From SAR116 cluster bacterium (lineage in GTDB: Bacteria; Pseudomonadota; Alphaproteobacteria; Puniceispirillales; UBA1172): a stretch of DNA of 8,216 nt. The notes beneath the pieces were generated by a model. That model searched no databases, was not told the origin of the DNA, and saw only the letters and a list, made by a program, of their open reading frames with translations. A program made the position numbers and the translations under genes. Position 1 is the first letter of the stretch. Every line of letters begins with the position of its first letter. The stretch covers positions 3,495-11,710 of the forward strand of contig NZIT01000076.1 in NCBI GenBank assembly GCA_002691725.1. The letters are read 5' to 3'. Below, piece by piece: positions 1-5,925 of the stretch.

Positions 1-39
1 TGAAGAATTACTCCGTTTAATTGATTGTTTAGTTAATCC

Positions 40-75
40 CAGAGTTAGAAGCAGAGTTAAAAGCAGAGTTAGAGT
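40..75. repeat. 12-bp tandem repeat, three copies, upstream of the nucleotidase gene
   Basis: Three adjacent 12-bp units are seen at 40-51 (CAGAGTTAGAAG), 52-63 (CAGAGTTAAAAG) and 64-75 (CAGAGTTAGAGT). The core AGTTA also occurs one period earlier, at 31-35, so AGTTA recurs at 31, 43, 55 and 67. The array ends four bases before the ATG at 80 and therefore occupies the normal ribosome-binding position; the only purine-rich match there is AGAG at 71-74, part of the last unit. Read in the frame of the downstream gene the units encode Arg-Val-Arg/Lys-Ser. Whether the array is transcribed, translated or regulatory cannot be told from the sequence. Confidence 0.8.
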
Positions 76-79
76 AATC

Positions 80-769
80 ATGGCACATATAGACAGCACC
101 CCAATTTCCATTGACGCGATCAAGACATGGATTTTTGATCTTGATAATACTATTTATCCCGCGCAATCGCGGCTCTTTGATCAGGTTCGGCACCGCATGA
201 CGGATTATATCCAACATCATTTTTCGCTCGAACGCACCGCTGCAAAAGCCATGCAAAGAGATTTATTTCTGCGCCACCGAACAACCATGAAAGGCTTGAT
301 GTTAGAACATGGGACTGACCCGCATCATTTCATGGATTATGTGCATGATATTGATTTAACGATGCTAGGATATGACAAGGAACTGGATGACGGCATTGGC
401 GCGTTATCTGGCCGCAAGGTTATTTTCACCAATGGTTCTGCGGATCATGCCGCTAATATTCTTGATGCTTATGGGATCAGACATCATTTTGATTTCACCT
501 ATGATATTTTTTCTGCTGATTTCCAGCCTAAGCCTGAACCTCGCACCTATGCGGATTTTATGAATAAAGCCAATATTGATCCGGCCTCGGCTATCATGGT
601 TGAGGATATGGCGGTTAATCTTAAACCAGCCTATGATATGGGGGTGACGACGCTCTGGCTTGATCATCCCGATGAGGATGTGCCTTCCGAAGGCCGCATG
701 GATGATATCAGCCATATTCATTATATTGCTGATGACCTTAAACATTTTTTATCTTATACCAACAGATGA
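80..769 (+). CDS. HAD-superfamily pyrimidine 5'-nucleotidase
   Basis: This 229-residue cytoplasmic protein belongs to the haloacid dehalogenase hydrolases and resembles the pyrimidine 5'-nucleotidase subgroup, which removes phosphate from pyrimidine nucleoside monophosphates. All four HAD motifs are visible: the nucleophile motif FDLDNTIYP at 19-27 (Asp20, Asp22, Thr24), motif II FTNGS at 116-120, the motif III lysine in PKPEPRTY (Lys151), and the motif IV acidic pair in VEDMAVN (Glu175, Asp176). Residues between about 30 and 110 form the helical cap that sets substrate choice. The ATG at 80 puts the first motif about 18 residues in, as is usual, but the ribosome-binding site is weak and the frame stays open to the left window edge, so an upstream start is possible. 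A place beside dapD is familiar in alphaproteobacteria and does not imply a role in lysine synthesis. The family call is secure; the physiological substrate is inferred. Confidence 0.88.
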   Translation: MAHIDSTPISIDAIKTWIFDLDNTIYPAQSRLFDQVRHRMTDYIQHHFSLERTAAKAMQRDLFLRHRTTMKGLMLEHGTDPHHFMDYVHDIDLTMLGYDKELDDGIGALSGRKVIFTNGSADHAANILDAYGIRHHFDFTYDIFSADFQPKPEPRTYADFMNKANIDPASAIMVEDMAVNLKPAYDMGVTTLWLDHPDEDVPSEGRMDDISHIHYIADDLKHFLSYTNR

Positions 770-808
770 TATAAACTGGTTTAACCTGAACAAGCATACC
801 GCCCAAAT

Positions 809-826
809 GTCGAAAATGTTTTTGAC
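809..826. promoter_or_regulatory. Imperfect palindrome in the nucleotidase-dapD spacer
   Basis: The 79-bp spacer between the nucleotidase stop and the dapD ATG contains GTCGAAAA-TG-TTTTTGAC. Seven of the eight arm positions pair and the loop is two bases. It could be an operator half-site pair or a small mRNA hairpin about 20 bases before the dapD start. A TTGACA-like hexamer at 822-827 overlaps its right arm, but no -10 element lies at a usable distance before the dapD ribosome-binding site. The palindrome is seen directly; any function is a guess. Confidence 0.25.
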
Positions 827-835
827 AGAATCATT

Positions 836-841
836 AAGGAG
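836..841 (+). promoter_or_regulatory. Ribosome-binding site of dapD
   Basis: AAGGAG lies seven bases before the ATG at 849. It is one of the two strongest Shine-Dalgarno matches in the window, and it decides the dapD start over the in-frame ATGs at 807 and 816, which would precede it. Confidence 0.85.
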
Positions 842-848
842 CCCAACC

Positions 849-1703
849 ATGACCGATCTTGAGACCACTATCAATCAAGCATGGGAAGACCGTGATCAGA
901 TTTCTTTAGACACTAAAGGCGCCGTGCGTGAGGCAGTGATGGATGCCCTTAACATGCTGGATGACGGCTCGGCGCGGGTGGCTGAACAAAAATCGCAAGG
1001 CGATTGGGTTGTCAATCAATGGCTAAAAAAGGCCGTTTTATTGAGCTTCCGGCTCAATGACATGGATGTTATCCCTAGCGGCACCGATTATCCGGGCTAT
1101 GGCATGGCGTCATGGTGGGATAAGGTTCCGTCAAAGTTTGCAGGATGGGATGCGGCGCGGTTCCGTTCTGCCGGGTTTAGGGCTGTACCCGGCTGTGTTG
1201 TTCGTCATTCTGCCTATGTTGCTGCTGGTGTTGTTATCATGCCCGGCTTTATCAATTTAGGGGCATATGTTGATGAGGGCACTATGGTTGATACATGGGC
1301 AACCGTAGGCTCATGCGCCCAGATTGGCAAAAATGTTCATCTTTCTGGCGGCGCCGGGATTGGTGGCGTGCTGGAGCCATTGCAAGCAGGGCCAGTCATT
1401 ATCGAAGATGATTGCTTTATTGGTGCCCGTTCAGAAGTCGTTGAAGGCGTGGTCGTAGAACGTGGATCAGTTTTATCTATGGGCGTATTTATTGGGGCGT
1501 CGACAAAAATCATTAATCGTGAGACAGGTGAGATTGTTATGGGTAGAGTGCCGGCCTATTCGGTTGTTGTGCCAGGTTCTATGGCGGGCAAGCCATTGCC
1601 TGATGGAACACCGGGACCGCATCTGGCTTGCGCGGTGATTATCAAACAGGTGGATGAGCGCACGCGATCAAAAACATCAATAAATGAGCTGTTACGAGAC
1701 TGA
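849..1703 (+). CDS. dapD: 2,3,4,5-tetrahydropyridine-2,6-dicarboxylate N-succinyltransferase
   Basis: DapD transfers succinyl from succinyl-CoA to tetrahydrodipicolinate in the cytoplasm, giving N-succinyl-2-amino-6-ketopimelate; this commits the cell to the succinylase route to meso-diaminopimelate and lysine. From the ATG at 849 the protein has 284 residues, close to the usual size. Residues 1-100 form the N-terminal helical domain. Residues about 115-245 are the left-handed beta-helix of hexapeptide repeats, with the family signatures [20 protein letters not shown] (141-160), [12 protein letters not shown] (167-178), [11 protein letters not shown] (190-200) and [10 protein letters not shown] (212-221). 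Asp142 and Asp148 lie in the conserved active-site stretch. The enzyme is a trimer in characterised relatives. The open frame continues upstream to about 660 inside the nucleotidase gene, but the AAGGAG site at 836-841 and the family length support 849. The dapE start follows its stop by six bases, so the two are probably cotranscribed. The sequence is intact. Confidence 0.97.
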   Translation: MTDLETTINQAWEDRDQISLDTKGAVREAVMDALNMLDDGSARVAEQKSQGDWVVNQWLKKAVLLSFRLNDMDVIPSGTDYPGYGMASWWDKVPSKFAGWDAARFRSAGFRAVPGCVVRHSAYVAAGVVIMPGFINLGAYVDEGTMVDTWATVGSCAQIGKNVHLSGGAGIGGVLEPLQAGPVIIEDDCFIGARSEVVEGVVVERGSVLSMGVFIGASTKIINRETGEIVMGRVPAYSVVVPGSMAGKPLPDGTPGPHLACAVIIKQVDERTRSKTSINELLRD

Positions 1704-1709
1704 TACCAT

Positions 1710-2867
1710 ATGACAGATGCTTTACTAGCTGAACATGAGCTAGCCCAAAAACTGATACAATGTCCGTCAGTCACGCCAGCTGAGGCGGGCACACTGGATG
1801 TACTGGACGCGCATTTAACCGCTTTAGGGTTTCATGTGACGCGCCTGCCGTTTGGTGAGGGCGCGGATAAGGTTGATAATTTATTTGCGAGACGCGGCAC
1901 ATCGGCGCCGCATTTTTGCTTTGCCGGGCATAGCGATGTTGTTCCCCCGGGCGCGGTTGAGGCATGGCAAAGAGACCCTTTTGCCGCTGCTATTATTGAC
2001 AATCATATCATTGGTCGGGGCGCTGTTGATATGAAAGGCGCGATTGCTTGTTTTGCCGCCGCGCTATCAAATTGGCTTGAAAGCAATGTCGATTTTACGG
2101 GCAGTATCAGTATGTTGATCACTTGTGATGAAGAAGGCCCGGCCATATATGGCACCAGGCCTGTGGTGGAATGGCTAAAACAGCAGGGCCAGATGCCTGA
2201 CGCGGTTTTAGTGGGTGAGCCGACCAATCCTGATCAGTTAGGTGACGTGATTAAGCATGGGCGGCGAGGCTCGCTGTCGTGTGAGCTGACGGTCTATGGT
2301 GAGCAGGGGCATGTTGCCTATCCGCATTTAGCCAATAATCCCCTTCATCGCCTGTTAATGATGCTGGCGCCGCTCAAAACCGGTGTTCTCGATAAAGGCA
2401 ATGACATATTTGATCCCACCACCGCCGCCATTACCAGCATTGATACTGGCAACCCAGCTACCAATGTTATCCCTGCTACATGCAAAGCCCGGTTCAATAT
2501 CCGCTTTGGCACAGCCCAGACAGCCGCAGGGCTAGAGGATATGTTGCGCGCGCATTTTGACCAAATTGGTGGTGAGTATGTGGCGGCGTTTCGGTTATCA
2601 GCAGAACCATTTGTGACCCCGAAAGGCGATTTCTCCGACCTTGTTGCACATGCTATTCATGACGTGACAGGCATAAAGCCTGCGCTATCGACATCAGGGG
2701 GGACATCTGATGCGCGGTTTTTTGCGCCTTATACAGAAGTGCTGGAGTTCGGGTTAGTTGGAAAAACCATGCATAAAATAGATGAAGCGGTGTCACTATC
2801 TGATCTCAGCCAATTGACTAAAATCTATCACAATATTCTCAATTCTTATTTTCATGTGAGCGCCTAG
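1710..2867 (+). CDS. dapE: Succinyl-diaminopimelate desuccinylase
   Basis: DapE is a di-zinc hydrolase that cleaves N-succinyl-L,L-diaminopimelate to L,L-diaminopimelate and succinate, completing the succinylase branch opened by DapD. The 385-residue protein has the M20 peptidase layout. The metal and catalytic residues are all present: His74 and Asp76 in AGHSDVVPPG, Asp107 in GRGAVDMKG, the general base Glu141 with Glu142 in CDEEGPA, Glu170 in VGEPTNPD, and His355 in GKTMHKIDE. The GRRGSLS segment (184-190) and GGTSDARFF (330-338) are substrate-side signatures of DapE rather than of general M20 peptidases. The dimerisation lid domain covers roughly residues 185-295. The ATG lies six bases after the dapD stop; no strong Shine-Dalgarno is seen, so translational coupling is likely. 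The length matches typical DapE proteins (about 375-385). No defect is visible. Confidence 0.97.
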   Translation: MTDALLAEHELAQKLIQCPSVTPAEAGTLDVLDAHLTALGFHVTRLPFGEGADKVDNLFARRGTSAPHFCFAGHSDVVPPGAVEAWQRDPFAAAIIDNHIIGRGAVDMKGAIACFAAALSNWLESNVDFTGSISMLITCDEEGPAIYGTRPVVEWLKQQGQMPDAVLVGEPTNPDQLGDVIKHGRRGSLSCELTVYGEQGHVAYPHLANNPLHRLLMMLAPLKTGVLDKGNDIFDPTTAAITSIDTGNPATNVIPATCKARFNIRFGTAQTAAGLEDMLRAHFDQIGGEYVAAFRLSAEPFVTPKGDFSDLVAHAIHDVTGIKPALSTSGGTSDARFFAPYTEVLEFGLVGKTMHKIDEAVSLSDLSQLTKIYHNILNSYFHVSA

Positions 2868-2870
2868 ACA

Positions 2871-3443
2871 ATGTTGCCACCGCCTCCTGGATTTAGCACA
2901 ATTATCGCTGGCATTATTTATGGGTGCCGTGTTGCGACAGCACAGGTTCGCGCAGGTGATCCCAATGCTCATCGTCAGGATGTAGCGGTTGTTTGGGATG
3001 CGCTATGGGCTAGCTGGCTAATCTCGCTGATTATTGGTATCCCTCTCTTGGGTGTCTGGAGCAGTTTATCTGGCTTGCTGTCCTTCATGGTGCTGACGCT
3101 GGTCATTACCATGCTCTATCCGGTGTTCAGTTATTACGCGCTGTCATGGCTTGGGCTTCAGCAACGCTATCCATCATTTATTATTACGATGACATGGATC
3201 AATAATTTTCGTGAATTGCTGGTGCTGGTGCTGGTTTTATTTTTTGCAAATGTGCCAGCGCAGAATCTGCTGTTACTTTTGACGCCAATCACATTTTGGA
3301 TGCTGTGGGCGTTCTGGCGTGGGGCGTCGCAAAGTCTTCAGGCTAGTGGCTGGACAGGTCTGTTAATGCTGGCCTTACTCATTGCTGTGCATGTCATGGC
3401 CTATGTCATGATGGCGCTAGTGCAATCGCCGGTATCGGGGTGA
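2871..3443 (+). CDS. Unrecognised small polytopic membrane protein
   Basis: I do not recognise this 190-residue protein by name. It starts three bases after the dapE stop and so is probably the last gene of the nucleotidase-dapD-dapE group. The N-terminus is Pro-rich (MLPPPPGFS), followed by a weakly hydrophobic helix (9-19) and a polar stretch (20-40) with charged residues. Hydrophobic segments consistent with inner-membrane helices lie at about 44-63, 67-90, 108-127, 131-149 and 161-183. A Trp-rich, amphipathic-looking start to the first helix (VVWDALWASWLISL) and Arg149-containing FWRGASQ between the fourth and fifth helices are notable. No enzyme motif, ATPase motif or signal peptidase site is visible. 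I recall uncharacterised membrane proteins of similar size and layout after dapE in other alphaproteobacteria, but could not check this. The ATG at 2871 has only a weak GAG upstream, so translation may be coupled to dapE. Function unknown; a transport or membrane-adapter role would be speculation. Confidence 0.75.
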   Translation: MLPPPPGFSTIIAGIIYGCRVATAQVRAGDPNAHRQDVAVVWDALWASWLISLIIGIPLLGVWSSLSGLLSFMVLTLVITMLYPVFSYYALSWLGLQQRYPSFIITMTWINNFRELLVLVLVLFFANVPAQNLLLLLTPITFWMLWAFWRGASQSLQASGWTGLLMLALLIAVHVMAYVMMALVQSPVSG

Positions 3444-3469
3444 TGCCCTAACCCGAATATGTCTCACTA

Positions 3470-3524
3470 AGGATAGATCACCGATAGATTACCGATAGAT
3501 CACCCACAGATCACCGATAAATCA
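3470..3524. repeat. 11-bp tandem repeat, five copies, spanning the truA stop codon
   Basis: Five contiguous 11-bp units are seen at 3470-3480, 3481-3491, 3492-3502, 3503-3513 and 3514-3524. Read on the - strand from truA outward they are TGATTTATCGG, TGATCTGTGGG, TGATCTATCGG, TAATCTATCGG and TGATCTATCCT. The first unit lies inside the last truA codons and the second supplies the truA TGA. Because 11 is not a multiple of three and each unit begins with TGA or TAA, the array places stops in all three frames after truA. It fills most of the 67-bp convergent gap between the membrane-protein gene and truA. No stem-loop plus T-run terminator is seen here. Confidence 0.85.
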
Positions 3525-4254
3525 CATCAGTCAGGTAAAGCCCTTCTGCTGGTGCCGTTTGCCCGGCGGCTGATCGGTCACGCGAATTAAGCGCCTCAAG
3601 CAGATCATCATTGCTCCATCGGCCTTGCCCAATTAGCACTAATGAGCCGGTAATGTTACGCACCTGATGATGCAGAAATGATCGCGCTGACACCGAAATC
3701 CATATCTCATCATCATGTTCTGTCACATCAATCTGATCAATGGTTCTAACGGAGCTTGCCGCTTGACAATGCGTGGCGCGAAAGCTCGTAAAATCATGTT
3801 TCCCGACAAGCAATTGTGCCGCTTCATGCATGGCGCCAGCGTCTAGCGACTGGCCTAAATGCCAGACCCGACCCATTAATAACGGTGAGGCAATGCGCCG
3901 CTGATGGATACGATAGCGATATCGCCGCATAATAGCATCAAATCGGGCATGAGCATCATCAGCAACGATGCTCGCCCTGATGACGCGAATAGATACTGGC
4001 AGATGGGCGTTTAGTGCCAGTGGTAATTGCCGCTCATTAAAACTGTCGGGAAGATCACAATGCGCCACTTGCCCTAACGCATGGACGCCAGTATCAGTTC
4101 TGCCTGCCCCTTGCACAGCAACATCTTGCCGTTGCCCTAAAATGGCGCTGGCGGCATGTTCAAGACAGGCTTGAATACTGTCGCCATTATCCTGGCGTTG
4201 CCAGCCAACAAAATCAGTTCCATCATATTCAATGGTGATGAAAAAGCGCGGCAT
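3511..4254 (-). CDS. truA: tRNA pseudouridine(38-40) synthase
   Basis: TruA isomerises uridines 38, 39 and 40 in the anticodon arm of many tRNAs to pseudouridine. The 247-residue protein begins MPRFFITIEYDGTDFVGWQR, the typical TruA opening. The catalytic aspartate is Asp54 in GAGRTDTGVHALGQVAH (49-65). Other family segments are RYRYRI (111-116), FTSFRA (155-160), the RNA-contacting FLHHQVRNITGSLVLIGQGR (193-212) and the C-terminal AGQTAPAEGLYLTDV (230-244). The ATG at 4254 is chosen because longer in-frame starts would lie inside fmt and add an unrelated hydrophobic leader. GGGA at 4263-4266 sits eight bases upstream as a modest ribosome-binding site. truA starts four bases after the fmt stop and is probably cotranscribed with def and fmt. 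Its last codons and stop lie within an 11-bp tandem array, so the extreme C-terminus may have been reshaped; the catalytic body looks complete. Confidence 0.96.
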   Translation of the reverse strand: MPRFFITIEYDGTDFVGWQRQDNGDSIQACLEHAASAILGQRQDVAVQGAGRTDTGVHALGQVAHCDLPDSFNERQLPLALNAHLPVSIRVIRASIVADDAHARFDAIMRRYRYRIHQRRIASPLLMGRVWHLGQSLDAGAMHEAAQLLVGKHDFTSFRATHCQAASSVRTIDQIDVTEHDDEIWISVSARSFLHHQVRNITGSLVLIGQGRWSNDDLLEALNSRDRSAAGQTAPAEGLYLTDVIYR

Positions 4255-4258
4255 CGGG

Positions 4259-5275
4259 CTAATCCCTATCTGCTGCTGTAATAATGTGATCAGGCATAGG
4301 ATAGCCATTGAGATAGTCACGGCCAGACATGCTGGCCTTACCTGCGGGTTTGACTTGGGTTAATTCTATCGCGCCATCGGCTGTTGCGATGACCATGCCG
4401 CCAGTTTCCCCCTTACCCAGAATAGCCCCTGATTTACCTGCTATGGTCGTGGGTGTTGGTTTTGCACTGGCAGTGGTGGCGGCCAGCACATTAAGACGTT
4501 GGCTTTTATCCCCTTGCTTAATCATCATCCATGCCGCCGGCCATGGCGAAAACGCTCTGACTTTATTAAGAATATCTGTTGTTTTATGGGTGAAATTAAG
4601 CTCAGCTTCGGCATCAGTTATTTTATGGGCATAAATCGCCTGATCATGATCTTGTGGGGTTAGCGCGGCAGACCCATCCGCTAGCATGGGTATAGCCTCA
4701 GCTAGCGCAGTGGCGGTTAGATGCGCCAGCTTATCATGCAGAGTGCCAGTTGTATCAGTATCAGCAATATCAATATGGCGTTCCAGAATAACGGCACCAG
4801 TATCAAGCCCTTTATCCATCATCATAACCGAAACGCCGGTTTGCTTATCACCAGCTTCAATAGCACGGTGAATAGGCGCCGCCCCTCGCCAGCGCGGCAA
4901 TATTGATGCATGACCATTAATTGCCCCAAGCCGGGGAAGTGCTAATAGAGCCTCAGGCAAGATTAATCCATATGCGACCACCACCAACAGATCAGGTGCC
5001 AGCCTGGCCAGTTCATCGGCGGCGGCTTGATCAAAGCGTTCAGGTACTCGCACCAAAAGCTCAAGCTCATCGGCGGCTTGATGCACAGCTTGCGGGGTTA
5101 GCCGCATCCCGCGACCTTTCGGGCGGGGCGGCTGGCAATAGACGGCAACAATATCATAATCCGCCGCCAGCACCCGCAACGCAGGCACAGCAAAATCAGG
5201 CGTTCCCATAAAGACTAGCCGCAACTTAGCGGAAGCAGGTCTATCACGCGACGACCTGTCTTGGGGTTTAGCCAT
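4259..5275 (-). CDS. fmt: Methionyl-tRNA formyltransferase
   Basis: Fmt formylates the amino group of Met-tRNA(fMet), using 10-formyltetrahydrofolate, to make the bacterial initiator. From the ATG at 5275 it has 338 residues. The N-terminal Rossmann-like catalytic domain opens with LRLVFMGTPDFAVPALRVL (18-36). The catalytic triad is visible as Asn120 and His122 in INGHASILPRWRGAAPIHR and Asp158 in MDKGLDTGAVIL. The C-terminal OB-fold-like tRNA-binding domain covers roughly 210-330, with FSPWPAAW at 242-249. The start is uncertain: the ATG at 5275 overlaps the def stop by 8 bp and adds about 20 residues before the conserved opening; an ATG at 5293 and a TTG at 5224 (321 residues, nearer the usual ~315) are alternatives. 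None has a good Shine-Dalgarno, which suggests coupling to def. The def-fmt pairing is widely conserved and matches their linked roles. Confidence 0.95.
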   Translation of the reverse strand: MAKPQDRSSRDRPASAKLRLVFMGTPDFAVPALRVLAADYDIVAVYCQPPRPKGRGMRLTPQAVHQAADELELLVRVPERFDQAAADELARLAPDLLVVVAYGLILPEALLALPRLGAINGHASILPRWRGAAPIHRAIEAGDKQTGVSVMMMDKGLDTGAVILERHIDIADTDTTGTLHDKLAHLTATALAEAIPMLADGSAALTPQDHDQAIYAHKITDAEAELNFTHKTTDILNKVRAFSPWPAAWMMIKQGDKSQRLNVLAATTASAKPTPTTIAGKSGAILGKGETGGMVIATADGAIELTQVKPAGKASMSGRDYLNGYPMPDHIITAADRD

Positions 5276-5789
5276 CACGGTCAATGCGCGCATCCTTAGT
5301 CATTTTGCGGATAATCATGTCACGTTTGATGCGCGACAAATAATCAATAAATAACTTGCCATTAAGATGATCAATTTCATGCTGAACACATGCCGCTAAT
5401 AACCCATCGGCTTGCATCTGTTGCTGTTTGCCATGCTCATCTAAATATTTCACCTCGACTGCGGCAGGGCGAGTGACTTCGCCGCGATAGCCGGGAATAG
5501 ACAAACAGCCTTCTTCCATGCGTGCGGTATCATCTGATGCGGCTATAATCTCTGGATTAGCCATTTTCCAGATCATCGGCTCTGGGTCATCTTCATCACT
5601 GCAATCCATCACAATAACCCGCAACGAGACACCGATTTGAGGCGCCGCCAGACCGAGGCCTTGCTCATGCCGCATCGTCTCCAGCATATCATTCATGAGC
5701 TGGCGAATATCATCATCAACCGTTATGACCGGCTCTGCCAGCTTCCGCAAAACAGGGGCGGGCAGAATTGATAGCGGTCGTATTGTCAT
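5268..5789 (-). CDS. def: Peptide deformylase
   Basis: Def is a metal-dependent hydrolase, usually Fe(II), that removes the N-formyl group from nascent proteins at the ribosome exit. The 173-residue protein has all three family motifs: GLGLAAPQIG (44-53, Gln51), EEGCLSIPG (92-100, metal ligand Cys95) and QHEIDHLNG (136-144, ligands His137 and His141, catalytic Glu138). The intact cysteine motif marks an active deformylase rather than a degenerate homologue. The ATG at 5789, giving MTIRPLSILPAPVLRK, is favoured by a GGAG seven bases upstream and by family length; an ATG at 5843 would add 18 unrelated residues. It is the first gene of the leftward def-fmt-truA group, and its last codons overlap the likely fmt start by 8 bp. 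The C-terminal tail is Lys/Arg-rich (about 153-171), common in this family. Confidence 0.97.
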   Translation of the reverse strand: MTIRPLSILPAPVLRKLAEPVITVDDDIRQLMNDMLETMRHEQGLGLAAPQIGVSLRVIVMDCSDEDDPEPMIWKMANPEIIAASDDTARMEEGCLSIPGYRGEVTRPAAVEVKYLDEHGKQQQMQADGLLAACVQHEIDHLNGKLFIDYLSRIKRDMIIRKMTKDARIDRDG

Positions 5790-5796
5790 TAACTTA

Positions 5797-5800
5797 CTCC
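5797..5800 (-). promoter_or_regulatory. Ribosome-binding site of def
   Basis: On the - strand GGAG is followed after seven bases by the ATG at 5789. This decides the def start against the longer open frame from 5843. Confidence 0.8.
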
Positions 5801-5925
5801 AGATAAATAAATTGTCTTGCCAATGGGGTAGAAGAACCGCCATGCTAGGTCAAGACTAAATAGTCATCAGAAACCATATGGTGATAAAGATTGTATGATA
5901 TAGCAAAGAAAACCAGAGATAAATA
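5801..5925. promoter_or_regulatory. Divergent def / rmuC intergenic region
   Basis: This is the only divergent gap in the window, so promoters for both def and rmuC should lie here. For rmuC (+), TATGAT at 5894-5899 is a plausible -10, 26 bases before the ATG, but no good -35 lies 16-18 bases upstream; AGAGA at 5915-5919 is a weak ribosome-binding site six bases before the ATG. For def (-), TTGACC (complement of 5848-5853) is a fair -35, but the hexamer 17 bases on is only TACCCC. A perfect 10-bp palindrome, ACCATATGGT, lies at 5873-5882. The region is AT-rich compared with the flanking genes. The exact promoters are not certain. Confidence 0.35.

Noticed and set aside
404..745. Leftward 113-residue open frame inside the nucleotidase gene
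   Set aside because: It is fully antisense to conserved HAD motifs and has no independent coding signal.
770..775. TATAAA just after the nucleotidase stop as a dapD promoter -10
   Set aside because: No recognisable -35 lies 16-18 bases upstream; the region there is a T-run inside the nucleotidase coding end. Not enough support to list it.
822..827. TTGACA hexamer before dapD as a -35 box
   Set aside because: A -10 at normal spacing would fall at about 845-850, on the dapD start codon and past its ribosome-binding site, so it cannot drive dapD in the usual way.
3217..3235. TGCTGG triple repeat in the membrane-protein gene
   Set aside because: It encodes alternating Leu-Val within a membrane helix, so it is explained by hydrophobic composition and codon preference.
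3431..3456. Possible stem-loop terminator after the membrane-protein gene
   Set aside because: Only a four-base CGGG/CCCG stem with a long loop and no T-run follows; too weak to call a Rho-independent terminator.
3470..3524. CRISPR-like or phage attachment repeat
   Set aside because: Units are contiguous 11-mers without spacers, with no cas genes, integrase or tRNA nearby; it is a simple tandem array.
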